From Rhodopirellula europaea 6C (lineage in GTDB: Bacteria; Planctomycetota; Planctomycetia; Pirellulales; Pirellulaceae): a stretch of 64,000 nucleotides of DNA. Shown piece by piece: positions 35,601 through 44,117 of this stretch (its first letter is position 1; each line of letters starts with the position of its first letter). Location of the stretch: assembly GCF_000338295.1 (NCBI RefSeq), contig NZ_ANMO01000028.1:1-64000 (forward strand), written 5' to 3'. Under the pieces are notes generated by a model, which made no database searches, was not told the origin of the DNA, and saw only the letters and a list, made by a program, of their open reading frames with translations. Both the position numbers and the translations under genes were made by a program.

Positions 35601-36599
35601 CTAACCCGGCAGCGTGAATCGCTGCACACGGTGGTTGTTGCTATCCAGCACGTGCACACGCCGCTGAGAATCAACGACCAATCCCCAAGGCTCATAGAGC
35701 TGTCCGGGGTCATGTCCGGGGGCGCCCCAGGACGAAATGGGTTCGCCTTCGGGAGTCAAACGCTGGACCCGTTGATTACCAAATTCGCAGACCAGCACGG
35801 TGCCATCCGGGTCCACCGCGATTCCATAGGGATAGTAAAACTCGCCGAGTTGCTTGCCTTCCTGTCCCCATGATCCAATCCATTGCGGCTCGGTCGTCGA
35901 GATATCGTATCGCTGAACACGATGATTGCAGGCGTCCGCGATCCACAGAGTCTGCTCGTGAATGACCAGGCTCTGCGGCCGGACAAAGTGCTGAACCTCG
36001 CGCCCCGTTCCGCCCCATTGAGCCATGAAGGTGCCATCGGGATCGAATCGTTGAATCCGATCCGACGCTCCATACTCACCGATGTAAAGACAACCATCGC
36101 CATCCACTGCGATATCGGTCACGAAGGCAAACTCGCCGGCACCGCTGCCGGACGTGCCGCCGATTTGATCCTCCGGCAAAAGCTCTCCCGTCGGTGTAAA
36201 CGCGAGCATCCGATAGTAGTGCGTGTCAGCGACCAGCAATCGGTCTTTTGCACCGTCGAAAACCATTCCCGTAGGACGTCCGTTGTTTGTTTCCGGCGTC
36301 GTCCAAGTTCGTAAATGTTGGCCATCGGCATCGAAAACTTGGATCCGACCGGTCGTGTCGACGATGTACAGTTGGTCGTCCGGATCGATCGCCATCGCTC
36401 GCGGCTTCAAAAAACGTCCGTCTGAAAACCCACGTCGTCCCCAAACCAGTTCGGGTGTCCCGCCGAACGCGGAAGCAACGCAACCGTTCAGACTCGCAAG
36501 GCCAATCAACGATGTCGCTCCGGCCACCAATTGCTGACACGCCTGACGCCGATCAATCGGATTGGATTCAGCGAGATTGATTTGCGATGGTTCGCGCAT
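35601..36599 (-). CDS. NHL-repeat beta-propeller lipoprotein
   Basis: A 332-residue protein from ATG 36599. The N-terminus has twin Arg (NPIDRRQACQQLVAGATSL) and a lipobox-like end (IGLASLNGC), so it is probably an exported lipoprotein, perhaps through Tat. Six NHL-type blades follow: KPRAMAIDPDDQLYIVDTTG, RPTGMVFDGAKDRLLVADTH, FVTDIAVDGDGCLYIGEYG, RPQSLVIHEQTLWIADACNH, YPYGIAVDPDGTVLVCEFGN and EPWGLVVDSQRRVHVLDSNN. These propellers usually bind proteins or act as enzymes such as lactonases; no catalytic residues can be assigned. Confidence 0.83.
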   Translation of the reverse strand: MREPSQINLAESNPIDRRQACQQLVAGATSLIGLASLNGCVASAFGGTPELVWGRRGFSDGRFLKPRAMAIDPDDQLYIVDTTGRIQVFDADGQHLRTWTTPETNNGRPTGMVFDGAKDRLLVADTHYYRMLAFTPTGELLPEDQIGGTSGSGAGEFAFVTDIAVDGDGCLYIGEYGASDRIQRFDPDGTFMAQWGGTGREVQHFVRPQSLVIHEQTLWIADACNHRVQRYDISTTEPQWIGSWGQEGKQLGEFYYPYGIAVDPDGTVLVCEFGNQRVQRLTPEGEPISSWGAPGHDPGQLYEPWGLVVDSQRRVHVLDSNNHRVQRFTLPG

Positions 36600-36723
36600 G
36601 CGGCCTACCTGGAGAACGTGGCGTCTGCCGTGTCGCATGCAGGCTGCCATCGATGAGCTCGAATCGCTAGCATATGGTGTCCCGCTAGCGTTTGCTTCTG
36701 AGTTTAGCGGCCATCCGCGTCGG

Positions 36724-38022
36724 ATGGATCGCCCACCTCACAAAGTGCCCATGATTTACGACCTGCAAACGACCGACGATCCACGCGATATTGTTCATCG
36801 CAGCGTTCAAGCGCTGGTCGAAGGTCAGGTCATCGGCGTCCCCAGCGAGACAGTCTACGGATTGGTGGCCAGCTCACTGTGCCCGGCCGCGGTGCGTCGA
36901 TTGGCGCAGTGGACAGCGACTTGCCGAGGCTGGTCGACGCAATCGGATGAATCCACAGCGGACCAAGCCGGCTTTGTCGCACCCACGGCCGATGCGGGTT
37001 CGATCGCACTGTGTGTTCGCAGCACCGAAGCGGTGGGCGACTTTTTGATGCCAATGACGATCCTGGGCCGACGATTGTCCGAACGATGCTTCCCGGGCCC
37101 GCTGACGCTGATCGCGGACTGCGACGATGCGGTTTCGGCAATGAGCTGTTTACCAGAGTCGGTCGCGGGAACCCTACGAGCGGGGGCCGGCCATCGGACC
37201 TCCCCAGCGGGTGGTCCGGTCGCATTTCGAGTCTCCGGGCATCGGTTGCTCAGCCACATCCACCGCTACCTGTCCGCCCCGTTGGTCTGGGGCGAAATTG
37301 GATTGCCGGACGCATCTCCGCCCACCACAGCGGAGAAATTGCAATCGGCGTTGAACGCCGGAACGGGCGAGTCCTTGCCACTGCTGCTCGACGACGGTAT
37401 CAGTCGTTATGGTGATGAAGGAACGGTGGTCCGCGTCACGGGCAATCACTGGCACGTCCAGCGAACAGGAGTGATCCAACAAGCTGCCATGAATCAATTT
37501 GTCAAACCAGTCATCGCACTCGTGTGCACCGGCAACACCTGCCGCAGCCCCATGGCAGAAACGTTGCTTCGGGAAGCGTTGCGACGTAAATTCGGACGTG
37601 AGGATGTCGCCCGTGTCGTTTCGGCTGGCGTCGCAGCGGGACACGGCAGCGGAGCCAGCCCCCAGTCAGTGGAAGTGATGGGCCGGCGCGGGTTGGATTT
37701 GACTGGGCACGCCAGCCAACCGCTCGAAGATTCCCTGATGACGATGGCCGACTTGGTACTCACCATGACCCGTCGTCACCGAGATGCGATCGTGGCGGCT
37801 TGGCCGGACCGAGCCGAACGAGTGTTCACTCTTCGTCGTGACGGAGGTGATGTCAGCGATCCGGTTGGGATGCCGGTCGACGTGTATGAACAATGTGCAG
37901 ATCAAATCGTAAGCGAACTGGAAGGTTGGCTGAGCGAACTGCCCCCCGATTTCTTTCCGTCCGATGGCCCAAACGAAGGTCCAGATGACGAACCACCGCG
38001 GCACAATGCTGGTTCAGAGTAA
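36724..38022 (+). CDS. Fusion of a degenerate YrdC/Sua5-like domain and a YwlE-type low-molecular-weight phosphatase
   Basis: A 432-residue cytosolic protein; ATG 36724 is chosen, ATG 36751 is possible, and upstream in-frame codons run into the divergent gene. Residues ~15-255 keep the YrdC frame: VIGVPSETVYGLVASS, CFPGPLTLIADCDD, VAFRVSGHRLL. However, the KxR motif (K-x-R-P in the family) is replaced by an insert around TATCRGWSTQ, and the STSAN block is replaced by PLVWGEIGLPD, so threonylcarbamoyl-AMP synthesis is doubtful. Residues ~262-405 form an LMW phosphatase: P-loop VCTGNTCRSPMAE with nucleophile Cys268 and Arg, GHASQPLEDSLM, and the general-acid loop DVSDPVGMPV. The Thr in GNTCR is the residue that gives YwlE arginine-phosphatase specificity. 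First gene of an operon with rpiB and holB. Confidence 0.85.
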   Translation: MDRPPHKVPMIYDLQTTDDPRDIVHRSVQALVEGQVIGVPSETVYGLVASSLCPAAVRRLAQWTATCRGWSTQSDESTADQAGFVAPTADAGSIALCVRSTEAVGDFLMPMTILGRRLSERCFPGPLTLIADCDDAVSAMSCLPESVAGTLRAGAGHRTSPAGGPVAFRVSGHRLLSHIHRYLSAPLVWGEIGLPDASPPTTAEKLQSALNAGTGESLPLLLDDGISRYGDEGTVVRVTGNHWHVQRTGVIQQAAMNQFVKPVIALVCTGNTCRSPMAETLLREALRRKFGREDVARVVSAGVAAGHGSGASPQSVEVMGRRGLDLTGHASQPLEDSLMTMADLVLTMTRRHRDAIVAAWPDRAERVFTLRRDGGDVSDPVGMPVDVYEQCADQIVSELEGWLSELPPDFFPSDGPNEGPDDEPPRHNAGSE

Positions 38023-38025
38023 GGC

Positions 38026-38499
38026 ATGACAATCAAAGTAGGCCTGGCGAGCGACCACCGTGGCGTGCACATCAAAGCACGTCTCCTGCAAACGCTTCAA
38101 CGCGAAGGGTTCGAGGTGTGCGATCAGGGCACCGACTCAACCGACCCTGTTGACTACCCCGATTTCGCAATCCGCGTTGCCGAGCAGATTCGCGATGGCA
38201 AATTGGATCGCGGGATCCTGATCTGCGGCACCGGGATCGGAATGGCGATTGTCGCCAACAAATTCCACGGCGTCCGAGCAGCTTCGTGCTACGACGAAGT
38301 CATCGTGGAAATGTCTCGCCGCCACAACGACGTCAACGTGCTATGTCTGCCGGGTGACCTAATCGGTGAACGCCCCGTCGATGAGTTGGTGTTGATGTGG
38401 CTTCGCACAGACTTCGAATGCGGTCGTCACACACAACGTGTCGACAAGATCACCGCGATCGACAGCATCGACACGCCTGACATCAATCGCGGCGTCTAG
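38026..38499 (+). CDS. rpiB: Ribose-5-phosphate isomerase B
   Basis: Interconverts ribose 5-phosphate and ribulose 5-phosphate in the pentose phosphate pathway. The 157-residue protein is family length. Landmarks: VGLASDHRGVHIKARLLQ, DYPDFAIRVAEQI, ILICGTGIGMAIVANK with the catalytic Cys, and MSRRHNDVNVLCLPGDLIG. It begins three bases after the stop of the fusion gene and ends three bases before holB. LacA-type isomerases are related, but the motifs favour RpiB. Confidence 0.93.
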   Translation: MTIKVGLASDHRGVHIKARLLQTLQREGFEVCDQGTDSTDPVDYPDFAIRVAEQIRDGKLDRGILICGTGIGMAIVANKFHGVRAASCYDEVIVEMSRRHNDVNVLCLPGDLIGERPVDELVLMWLRTDFECGRHTQRVDKITAIDSIDTPDINRGV

Positions 38500-38502
38500 T
38501 TC

Positions 38503-39633
38503 GTGGCTGCGAAGAAAGCCTCCACGACTCCTCCCAAAGCCGCGAAAACCACGCGAGCAATCGCGGTCGATGCGCCGCCGCTGAAATCTTGGAGCGACTT
38601 GATCGGGCACGATTCCTTGATCACGGGGCTCACCGCAGCCATCCGCCAAGGTCGCCTCGGTGGAAGCCTTCTATTCGTCGGTCCCAACGGCGTCGGCAAA
38701 ACCTCCGCCGCGATTCTGCTTACACAAACATTGTTGTGCGAGCGAAGCACGGCGCGGGACATGGCTCCGTGTGGCGAATGCCCGTCGTGCGTCCAAGTCC
38801 GAGTCGGCACGCACCCGGACTTCATCCAAGTTCGCAAACCAGACGACAAAACTCTGATCCCATTGGAACTGTTGATTGGTCCAGTCGACGCCCGTTTGCA
38901 AGAAGGGTTTTGCCATGACGTGCACCTGAGACCCATGCAGGCCCAACGCAAAGTCGCGATTCTGCATGACGCTGATTTCCTGAACGAAGAAGGTGCCAAC
39001 TGTCTGCTCAAGACGCTGGAAGAACCGCCCGCCAATGCATTGATCATCCTGATCGGCAGCAGCGAACAACGCCAGCTTCCTACCATCCGGTCACGATGCC
39101 AGGTCCTTCGTTTTCAAACACCGCCTGGCGAAGCGGGTCGAGCGTTGCTGCGAAAACAACTCGATCACTATCAGTCGCAACACGAAGACGAATCGTTGCC
39201 GACGATGTCGGACGATGCTCTCGATGCGGCAATCGAGTTGTCCGCCGGCGACATGCATGTCGCCGCTCGGTTGGCTCGCGGAGGTGGCGAACAAATTCGC
39301 GAAGCCCTTTGGAATCAACTCGCCGCTCCGGTACCTGACCCAACCGCGATTGTTCGTTTGATCAATGGGCATCTCGACTCGATCAGCAAAGACGTCCCCA
39401 AACGACGTGCAGCGCTGCGAGATGTTTTCTCGATCGCGGTCCAGCACTACCGTCGGCAACTGCGATCCGATGCCAGCTCCGGCGAATACGATCCAGCCAC
39501 CCACCGGCGCCTCGATCGCACCCTGCGAACGTTCCGCGAGATCGACCGCAGTGCCAACCTCGGTACGCTCGTCGACTGCTATGCCTCCGACCTGACCCTG
39601 GCCGCCACCGGCGACCGAGGAGCCATCGGCTAG
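38503..39633 (+). CDS. holB: DNA polymerase III subunit delta'
   Basis: The 376-residue clamp-loader subunit with a GTG start three bases after rpiB. It opens with a Lys/Ala-rich tail (MAAKKASTTPPKAAKTT) absent from most delta' proteins. The AAA+ ATPase then shows LLFVGPNGVGKTSAAILL (Walker A), a zinc module with cysteines in LLCERSTARDMAPCGECPSC, VAILHDADFLNEEGANCLLK, and the sensor region LIILIGSSEQRQLPTIRSRC. An intact Walker A distinguishes it from E. coli delta', which is why it could also be called DnaX-like, but no tau/gamma C-terminal domain is present. Acts in replication. Confidence 0.87.
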   Translation: MAAKKASTTPPKAAKTTRAIAVDAPPLKSWSDLIGHDSLITGLTAAIRQGRLGGSLLFVGPNGVGKTSAAILLTQTLLCERSTARDMAPCGECPSCVQVRVGTHPDFIQVRKPDDKTLIPLELLIGPVDARLQEGFCHDVHLRPMQAQRKVAILHDADFLNEEGANCLLKTLEEPPANALIILIGSSEQRQLPTIRSRCQVLRFQTPPGEAGRALLRKQLDHYQSQHEDESLPTMSDDALDAAIELSAGDMHVAARLARGGGEQIREALWNQLAAPVPDPTAIVRLINGHLDSISKDVPKRRAALRDVFSIAVQHYRRQLRSDASSGEYDPATHRRLDRTLRTFREIDRSANLGTLVDCYASDLTLAATGDRGAIG

Positions 39634-39823
39634 TCGGTCCCGACTGGTCGCACCTCGTCGTAGGTCAGGTTATCACCTGGCATCCAGCCGATGCTTTGGA
39701 ACAAAGCGAGGCGTCCCGCCAGACTCCCAGACGTACAACCAGCCCCCCGCCAGGCAAGACCTGGCCGACACCGCCGCGTTACAGCTTGTCGACTTAATCA
39801 TCAACGAGGTTTGAACGCATCTA

Positions 39824-39858
39824 GGACGGGCACTCCTGCCTTTTTATACCCCACAACT
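39824..39858. repeat. Left terminal inverted repeat of the IS
   Basis: Thirty-five bases beginning GGACGGGCACTCCTGCC and ending CCCCACAACT, matching the right end in reverse at 31 positions. Confidence 0.85.
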
Positions 39859-41315
39859 CATTTGCTTGAATGCCGCGAATGCTTCGACGATGGTGGCGAA
39901 ACGGCTCATCCCTCGCCACAGCGTTTTCGAGCCGGGCGGGCCCTGCGATTTCTTGTTGATGTATCCACCCAGGATAGCAAGCGATGTCCCGAACGCTTCC
40001 ACAGTTGGCGGTGACTTCGGGTCAACCGGGCGTTTGGTTAGAAACATCATGATCGCCATCCACTCGTCGTCGCTAAAGTAATCTGTGCAAGGCGACTGTC
40101 CGTCGTGGCGTGTGGCACCTTTGAGATACTCCACTCGCCAAGCGACCACAGCGAGCATCGAAAACGCTCGGATGGAACGTTCCAACGTTTCGTACTTCAT
40201 GTCCTCGATGTGAAGGCCGCTTTTGAGTGTTTTGAAGTACAGCTCCACCAGCCAACGAAAACAGTAACCTGTCAAAACTTCGTTGATTTCGTCCACCGTG
40301 CTAACTGGCAGCGTGGTCAGAAGCACCCACTTGATCGGGGACTCACCCGATGGTGGATTCAGCTCAAGCGACTCCACTACGTTGATCCAAGTGTCGGCCA
40401 GCTTGCTAGTTGCCGATCGTCCCGTTCCAGCAACCTGGACGCGCACGCTGCGAAACTGAACCAGTGCTTCGCGTGATACACGAGCCTGTTTCCGAAGTCG
40501 TTTCTTATCATCGGGAAGCACTGGAGCGTCTCGACCGCCGATCAATACCGTTTTCTCGCCACGCCAGGCGACTTTCGAAAGCGCCTCTTCAATTGTCGTG
40601 ACATTCTCGATCGGCAGCCCGGTCATCACATCAACTGCGGCGACGATCTTCTGAGTCCGGCACTGACGGATGATGAATCCATCGTTCTCTGGGAACTCCG
40701 CCGCCTCGGCCAGCAGTTCGCCAATATCGGACTCGCTGTCGGAGAGCTGAATGAATTGAGTTTGCGGAATCGAGCGGGCGATCTGCTCGCCGCTTTGCAT
40801 TTTTCCATCCATCGACTGCTCTCCTTTTCTTCAAAGCAGCGTCGCTGCCGATCGGCCTTTCGTTGTTTCGCGGCGACCTCCAGCGACGGCACGTCACGAG
40901 TCCAAAGAACCTGGTCAACCACGCCCAACGGGATGCCAGAGGCAGCAATGGCGTAGAGTGGATGATAGAAACAACCAACGCGTTTTCCTCCCGACAGCGG
41001 CCCAGTTCCACTGACCTGTTGCTTAGGCTTTGTCAGATCGAACTCGGTCGTGTCTTGAGCCAAATAGACCCGTTGGTGCTCGCCGCATCGCTTTCGAGAG
41101 CACTGGTGATGAGCGTCGAAGATTGGATCCAGAATGACCTGGGAGTTATCAGCTAGACGATGATTTCCCTTCAGATCGGCTTTGGACCGAGTGCGATCCG
41201 GAGTCGACTCGCCGATCGCGGAAGCTTGAGAGACAAACTTAACAATGCGATCGACCTGGCGCTTGTGGCCCAGGTCCAACGATTGAAACTCCTGCCATAC
41301 CCATTCGACCACCAT
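39844..41315 (-). CDS. IS4-family DDE transposase split by a -1 frame change
   Basis: Two overlapping frames make one protein of about 489 residues. The first, from ATG 41315 (MVVEWVWQEFQSLDLGHKRQ, a Tn5-like N-terminal domain), carries the first catalytic Asp in VYLAQDTTEFDLTKP and VVDQVLWTRDVP. The second carries the second Asp in FIQLSDSESDIGELL and the Glu in CFRWLVELYFKTLKSGLHIE. Continuity needs a -1 shift at a run of five A (40800-40804): EEKESSRWMEK in frame one continues as MQSGEQIARS in frame two. This is either a programmed frameshift (A-AAA slip) or a single-base loss that inactivates this copy. The second frame alone has no good start upstream. Confidence 0.82.
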
Positions 41316-41386
41316 CCGTGCAACCTCCGTGCGATGAAAATCCAATTCGGAAAATCTTCGCACGGACGCGGCAAAAGGCAAGCAAA

Positions 41387-41421
41387 AGTTGTGGGGTATA
41401 AAAAGGCACTCTTGCCCGTCC
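41387..41421. repeat. Right terminal inverted repeat of the IS
   Basis: Mirror of the left end, read on the minus strand from 41421: GGACGGGCAAGAGTGCC followed by the shared T-run and CCCCACAACT. Confidence 0.85.
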
Positions 41422-41452
41422 GTCGGAGTGATCTCGCACAGGTGAGTGTTCC

Positions 41453-41508
41453 GGGCAAGCGTGCCCAAGCAACATGACGGATACTCGTGCCCGGGGTGAC
41501 TTGGACGG
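41453..41508. repeat. Interspersed repeat just outside the IS
   Basis: Contains GGGCAAGCGTGCCC at 41453-41466, the same palindrome core as the IS tips, and at 41486-41508 the reverse complement of the 23 bases found at 17135-17157. It may be a solo end or a small non-autonomous relative. Confidence 0.65.
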
Positions 41509-41597
41509 GCTGGAGTGACCATCCTACAGGGCAGGCCGCCATGCCTGGTTTTTTCTTCCGAAGATGGTTTCAAACGTGAAATCATTGGCGAGATGAC

Positions 41598-44117
41598 TCA
41601 CCGCAGCCGCAGGAATTTGCCGGTGGCGGATTCGGGGCAGGCGGCGATGGTTTCCGGCGGGCCTTCGGCGATCAGGTGGCCGCCTTGGGAGCCGCCGCCG
41701 GGGCCGAGATCGAGCAGCCAGTCGCAGGCGGCCAGCAGATCGGATTGGTGTTCGATGACCAGCACTGTGTTGCCGGCTTCGACCAAGCGATCGAGCACGA
41801 CGAGCAGTCGCTGCACATCAGCAAAGTGCAAACCGGTCGTGGGTTCGTCGAGCACGTAAAACGTTTTACCGGTTGCTGGTCGCGCGAGTTCGGTAGCCAG
41901 TTTGATCCGTTGGGCTTCGCCACCACTGAGTGTGGTGCTGGATTGCCCCAGCGTCACATAGCCCAGTCCAACGTCGACCAGCGACGTCAGCAAGTGATGG
42001 ACTTTGGGCACGTTTTCAAAGAACTCTTGGGCCGCGTCGATGGTCATGCCCAGCACGTCGGCGATGGTCGCTCCCTTGAACCGGACTTGCAGCGTTTGTC
42101 GGTTGAAACGTTTGCCGCCGCAGCGTGAACACTCGATCAACAAGTCGCTGAGGAAATTCATCTCGATGCGTTCAAAGCCGTTGCCTTTGCACACGTCGCA
42201 GCGACCGGCCGGACTGTTGAAGCTGAATCGATTCGCGGCGAACCCGAGCGTCTTGGCCTCCCGCGTGCTCGCGTAGACTTGGCGGATCGGATCCATGACA
42301 CCGGCGTAGGTGGCAGGACAACTTCGCGTCGTTCGGCCGATCGGTGTTTGGTCGATGGGGACCAGTTTGTCGATGTGCTGAGCACCGGTCAGCCGTTTGT
42401 GTGGGCCGAGTTGGTCGGCGACCAATTCCAGCTTGGCAGCCAGAGCCGGGTAGAGCGTGTCAACAATCAGCGAGCTCTTTCCGCTGCCGGAAACACCGCT
42501 GACGCCGACCAAGCATCCCAGCGGGATTTTTGCGGTGACATTTTGCAAGTTGTTCAGCGTTGCGCCGCTGAGCGTCAGCTGATGTGATTTGCGAGGCGTT
42601 CGTCTTGGCCGGTCCAGTCCAATCTTCGAGCGTCCGGACAGGTAGGCTCCCGTTGGGCTGGCCTCGTCATCGGCGACTTCTGCCGCGGTGCCTTGGCTGA
42701 CCAACCTGCCGCCGTGTCGGCCCGCACCGGGGCCGATGTCAATCACATGGTCAGCGGCTTGGATCGTGTCCTCGTCGTGCTCGACAATCACGATCGTGTT
42801 ACCGGCGGTTTGCAATTCCTTGATCGCCGCGAGCAATCGGTGGTGGTCGGCGGGATGCAGTCCGATCGACGGTTCATCCAGGACGTAGCAGACGCCGACC
42901 AGGCCGCTGCCGATGCTGGTGGCCAGACGTACCCGTTGCATTTCGCCGCCGCTGAGCGTTTCCGCTGAACGGTCCAGCGTCAGGTAGTCGACACCAACAC
43001 GGCGCAAGAAATCGATGCGGCGAACGACTTCGGATTGAATCGGTGCGGCGACCTTTTGTTGCAAAGCGTCGAGCGGTCGGGCAACGTTTTCCATCCAAGT
43101 TTGAGCGTCCGGCAATGGCATCCGGCACAGGGCGTCGATGGAGACATCGTGAATCGTGACGGCCAGCGATTCGGCTTTCAATCGACCGCCCTCACAAGTC
43201 GAACAGGTCACCATGTGCGATTTGTCGCCACGGACGGCAACTTTGCCGAGGCCTTGGCAAGTCGAGCAGGCACCGTAGGGGCTGTTGAAACTGAACGTTC
43301 GCGGTTCCAGTTCCTCAAAACTTTCACCACACTCCAAACAAGTCATCGAAGTGCTGAACAGTTTGGTTTCCGGTTCGCCGTCCCCGCGATCGATCAAGGC
43401 CGAACACATTCCACCCGCAAGACGCAACGCCAACCGAGTGGACTCATCCAGGCGAGCGTCCACTCCGTCTTTGATGATCAGCCGATCGACGATGGCTTCG
43501 ATGGTGTGGTTTTTTCGAACCGCCAGTGGCGGCACATCCTCGAGCAAATACATCTCGCCATCGACGCGAGCACGGACCAAACCGTGGCCGGCGATTTGTT
43601 CGAGCACATCCGCGTGAGCCCCTTTGCGGCCGCGAACCATGGGGCTCATCAAAGTCAGCTTGGTGCGATCGGGCAACGCCGCCAGGGTCGCGACGATGCG
43701 ATCAGGTGTTTGGGTGCTGATGGTGCTGCCGCAGGCGACGCAGTGAGGAACACCGACTCGCGCATACAGCAGACGCAGGTAGTCGTAGATCTCGGTGATG
43801 GTGGCGACGGTGCTGCGAGCCGAGTGCGAACCGCTCTTTTGATCGATCGACAGTGTCGGTGCCAACCCATCGATCCAGTCCACATCGGGACGGGGAATGG
43901 CGTCGAGGTATTGCCGGGCATAAGTCGACAAGCTGTCGATGTATTGCCGCTGGCCTTCGGCGAACAGGGTGTCAAACGCGAGCGAACTTTTGCCGCTGCC
44001 GGAGACTCCCGAGATGACCGTGATCGCGTCGCGAGGGATGTCGACGTCGAGGTTGCAAAGGTTATGAACCCGGGCACCTCGAATGCGAATCAAGTTGTCC
44101 GTGGACGGCGAAATCAT
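41598..44117 (-). CDS. uvrA: UvrA-type excinuclease ABC subunit A lacking the insertion domain
   Basis: The damage-recognition ATPase of nucleotide excision repair. ATG 44117 overlaps the stop of the CPBP gene (ATGA) and gives 839 residues, about 100 fewer than usual. Two ABC modules are complete: Walker A GVSGSGKSSLAFD and GVSGSGKSSLIVD, signatures LSGGEMQRVRLA and LSGGEAQRIKLA, and zinc modules in both halves. The UvrB-binding region is kept (PMVRGRKGAHADVLEQIAGH). Between CQGLG (~291) and CSTCEGGRL (~305), only about a dozen residues replace the ~110-residue insertion domain of E. coli UvrA. It may be a paralogue beside a full-length UvrA elsewhere. Confidence 0.9.
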   Translation of the reverse strand: MISPSTDNLIRIRGARVHNLCNLDVDIPRDAITVISGVSGSGKSSLAFDTLFAEGQRQYIDSLSTYARQYLDAIPRPDVDWIDGLAPTLSIDQKSGSHSARSTVATITEIYDYLRLLYARVGVPHCVACGSTISTQTPDRIVATLAALPDRTKLTLMSPMVRGRKGAHADVLEQIAGHGLVRARVDGEMYLLEDVPPLAVRKNHTIEAIVDRLIIKDGVDARLDESTRLALRLAGGMCSALIDRGDGEPETKLFSTSMTCLECGESFEELEPRTFSFNSPYGACSTCQGLGKVAVRGDKSHMVTCSTCEGGRLKAESLAVTIHDVSIDALCRMPLPDAQTWMENVARPLDALQQKVAAPIQSEVVRRIDFLRRVGVDYLTLDRSAETLSGGEMQRVRLATSIGSGLVGVCYVLDEPSIGLHPADHHRLLAAIKELQTAGNTIVIVEHDEDTIQAADHVIDIGPGAGRHGGRLVSQGTAAEVADDEASPTGAYLSGRSKIGLDRPRRTPRKSHQLTLSGATLNNLQNVTAKIPLGCLVGVSGVSGSGKSSLIVDTLYPALAAKLELVADQLGPHKRLTGAQHIDKLVPIDQTPIGRTTRSCPATYAGVMDPIRQVYASTREAKTLGFAANRFSFNSPAGRCDVCKGNGFERIEMNFLSDLLIECSRCGGKRFNRQTLQVRFKGATIADVLGMTIDAAQEFFENVPKVHHLLTSLVDVGLGYVTLGQSSTTLSGGEAQRIKLATELARPATGKTFYVLDEPTTGLHFADVQRLLVVLDRLVEAGNTVLVIEHQSDLLAACDWLLDLGPGGGSQGGHLIAEGPPETIAACPESATGKFLRLR

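Larger units (their letters stand above)
39824..41421. mobile_element. IS4-family insertion sequence (about 1.6 kb)
   Basis: Bounded by ~35-base terminal inverted repeats and carrying one transposase on the minus strand. The left end (39824) reads GGACGGGCA-CTCC-TGCC and the right end (41421, reverse) GGACGGGCA-AGAG-TGCC, both followed by TTTTTATACCCCACAACT. Thus the ends match at 31 of 35 bases, and the four differing bases fall inside a GGCA-N4-TGCC palindrome. No clear target duplication is seen in the flanks. It lies between holB and uvrA. Confidence 0.88.

Noticed and set aside
36562-36723. Longer N-terminus of the YrdC-phosphatase fusion
   Set aside because: It overlaps the 5' end of the divergent NHL gene and has no YrdC similarity.
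41316-41585. N-terminal extension of the transposase beyond the IS
   Set aside because: The frame is open but runs through the terminal repeat and outside DNA; the family N-terminus starts near ATG 41315.
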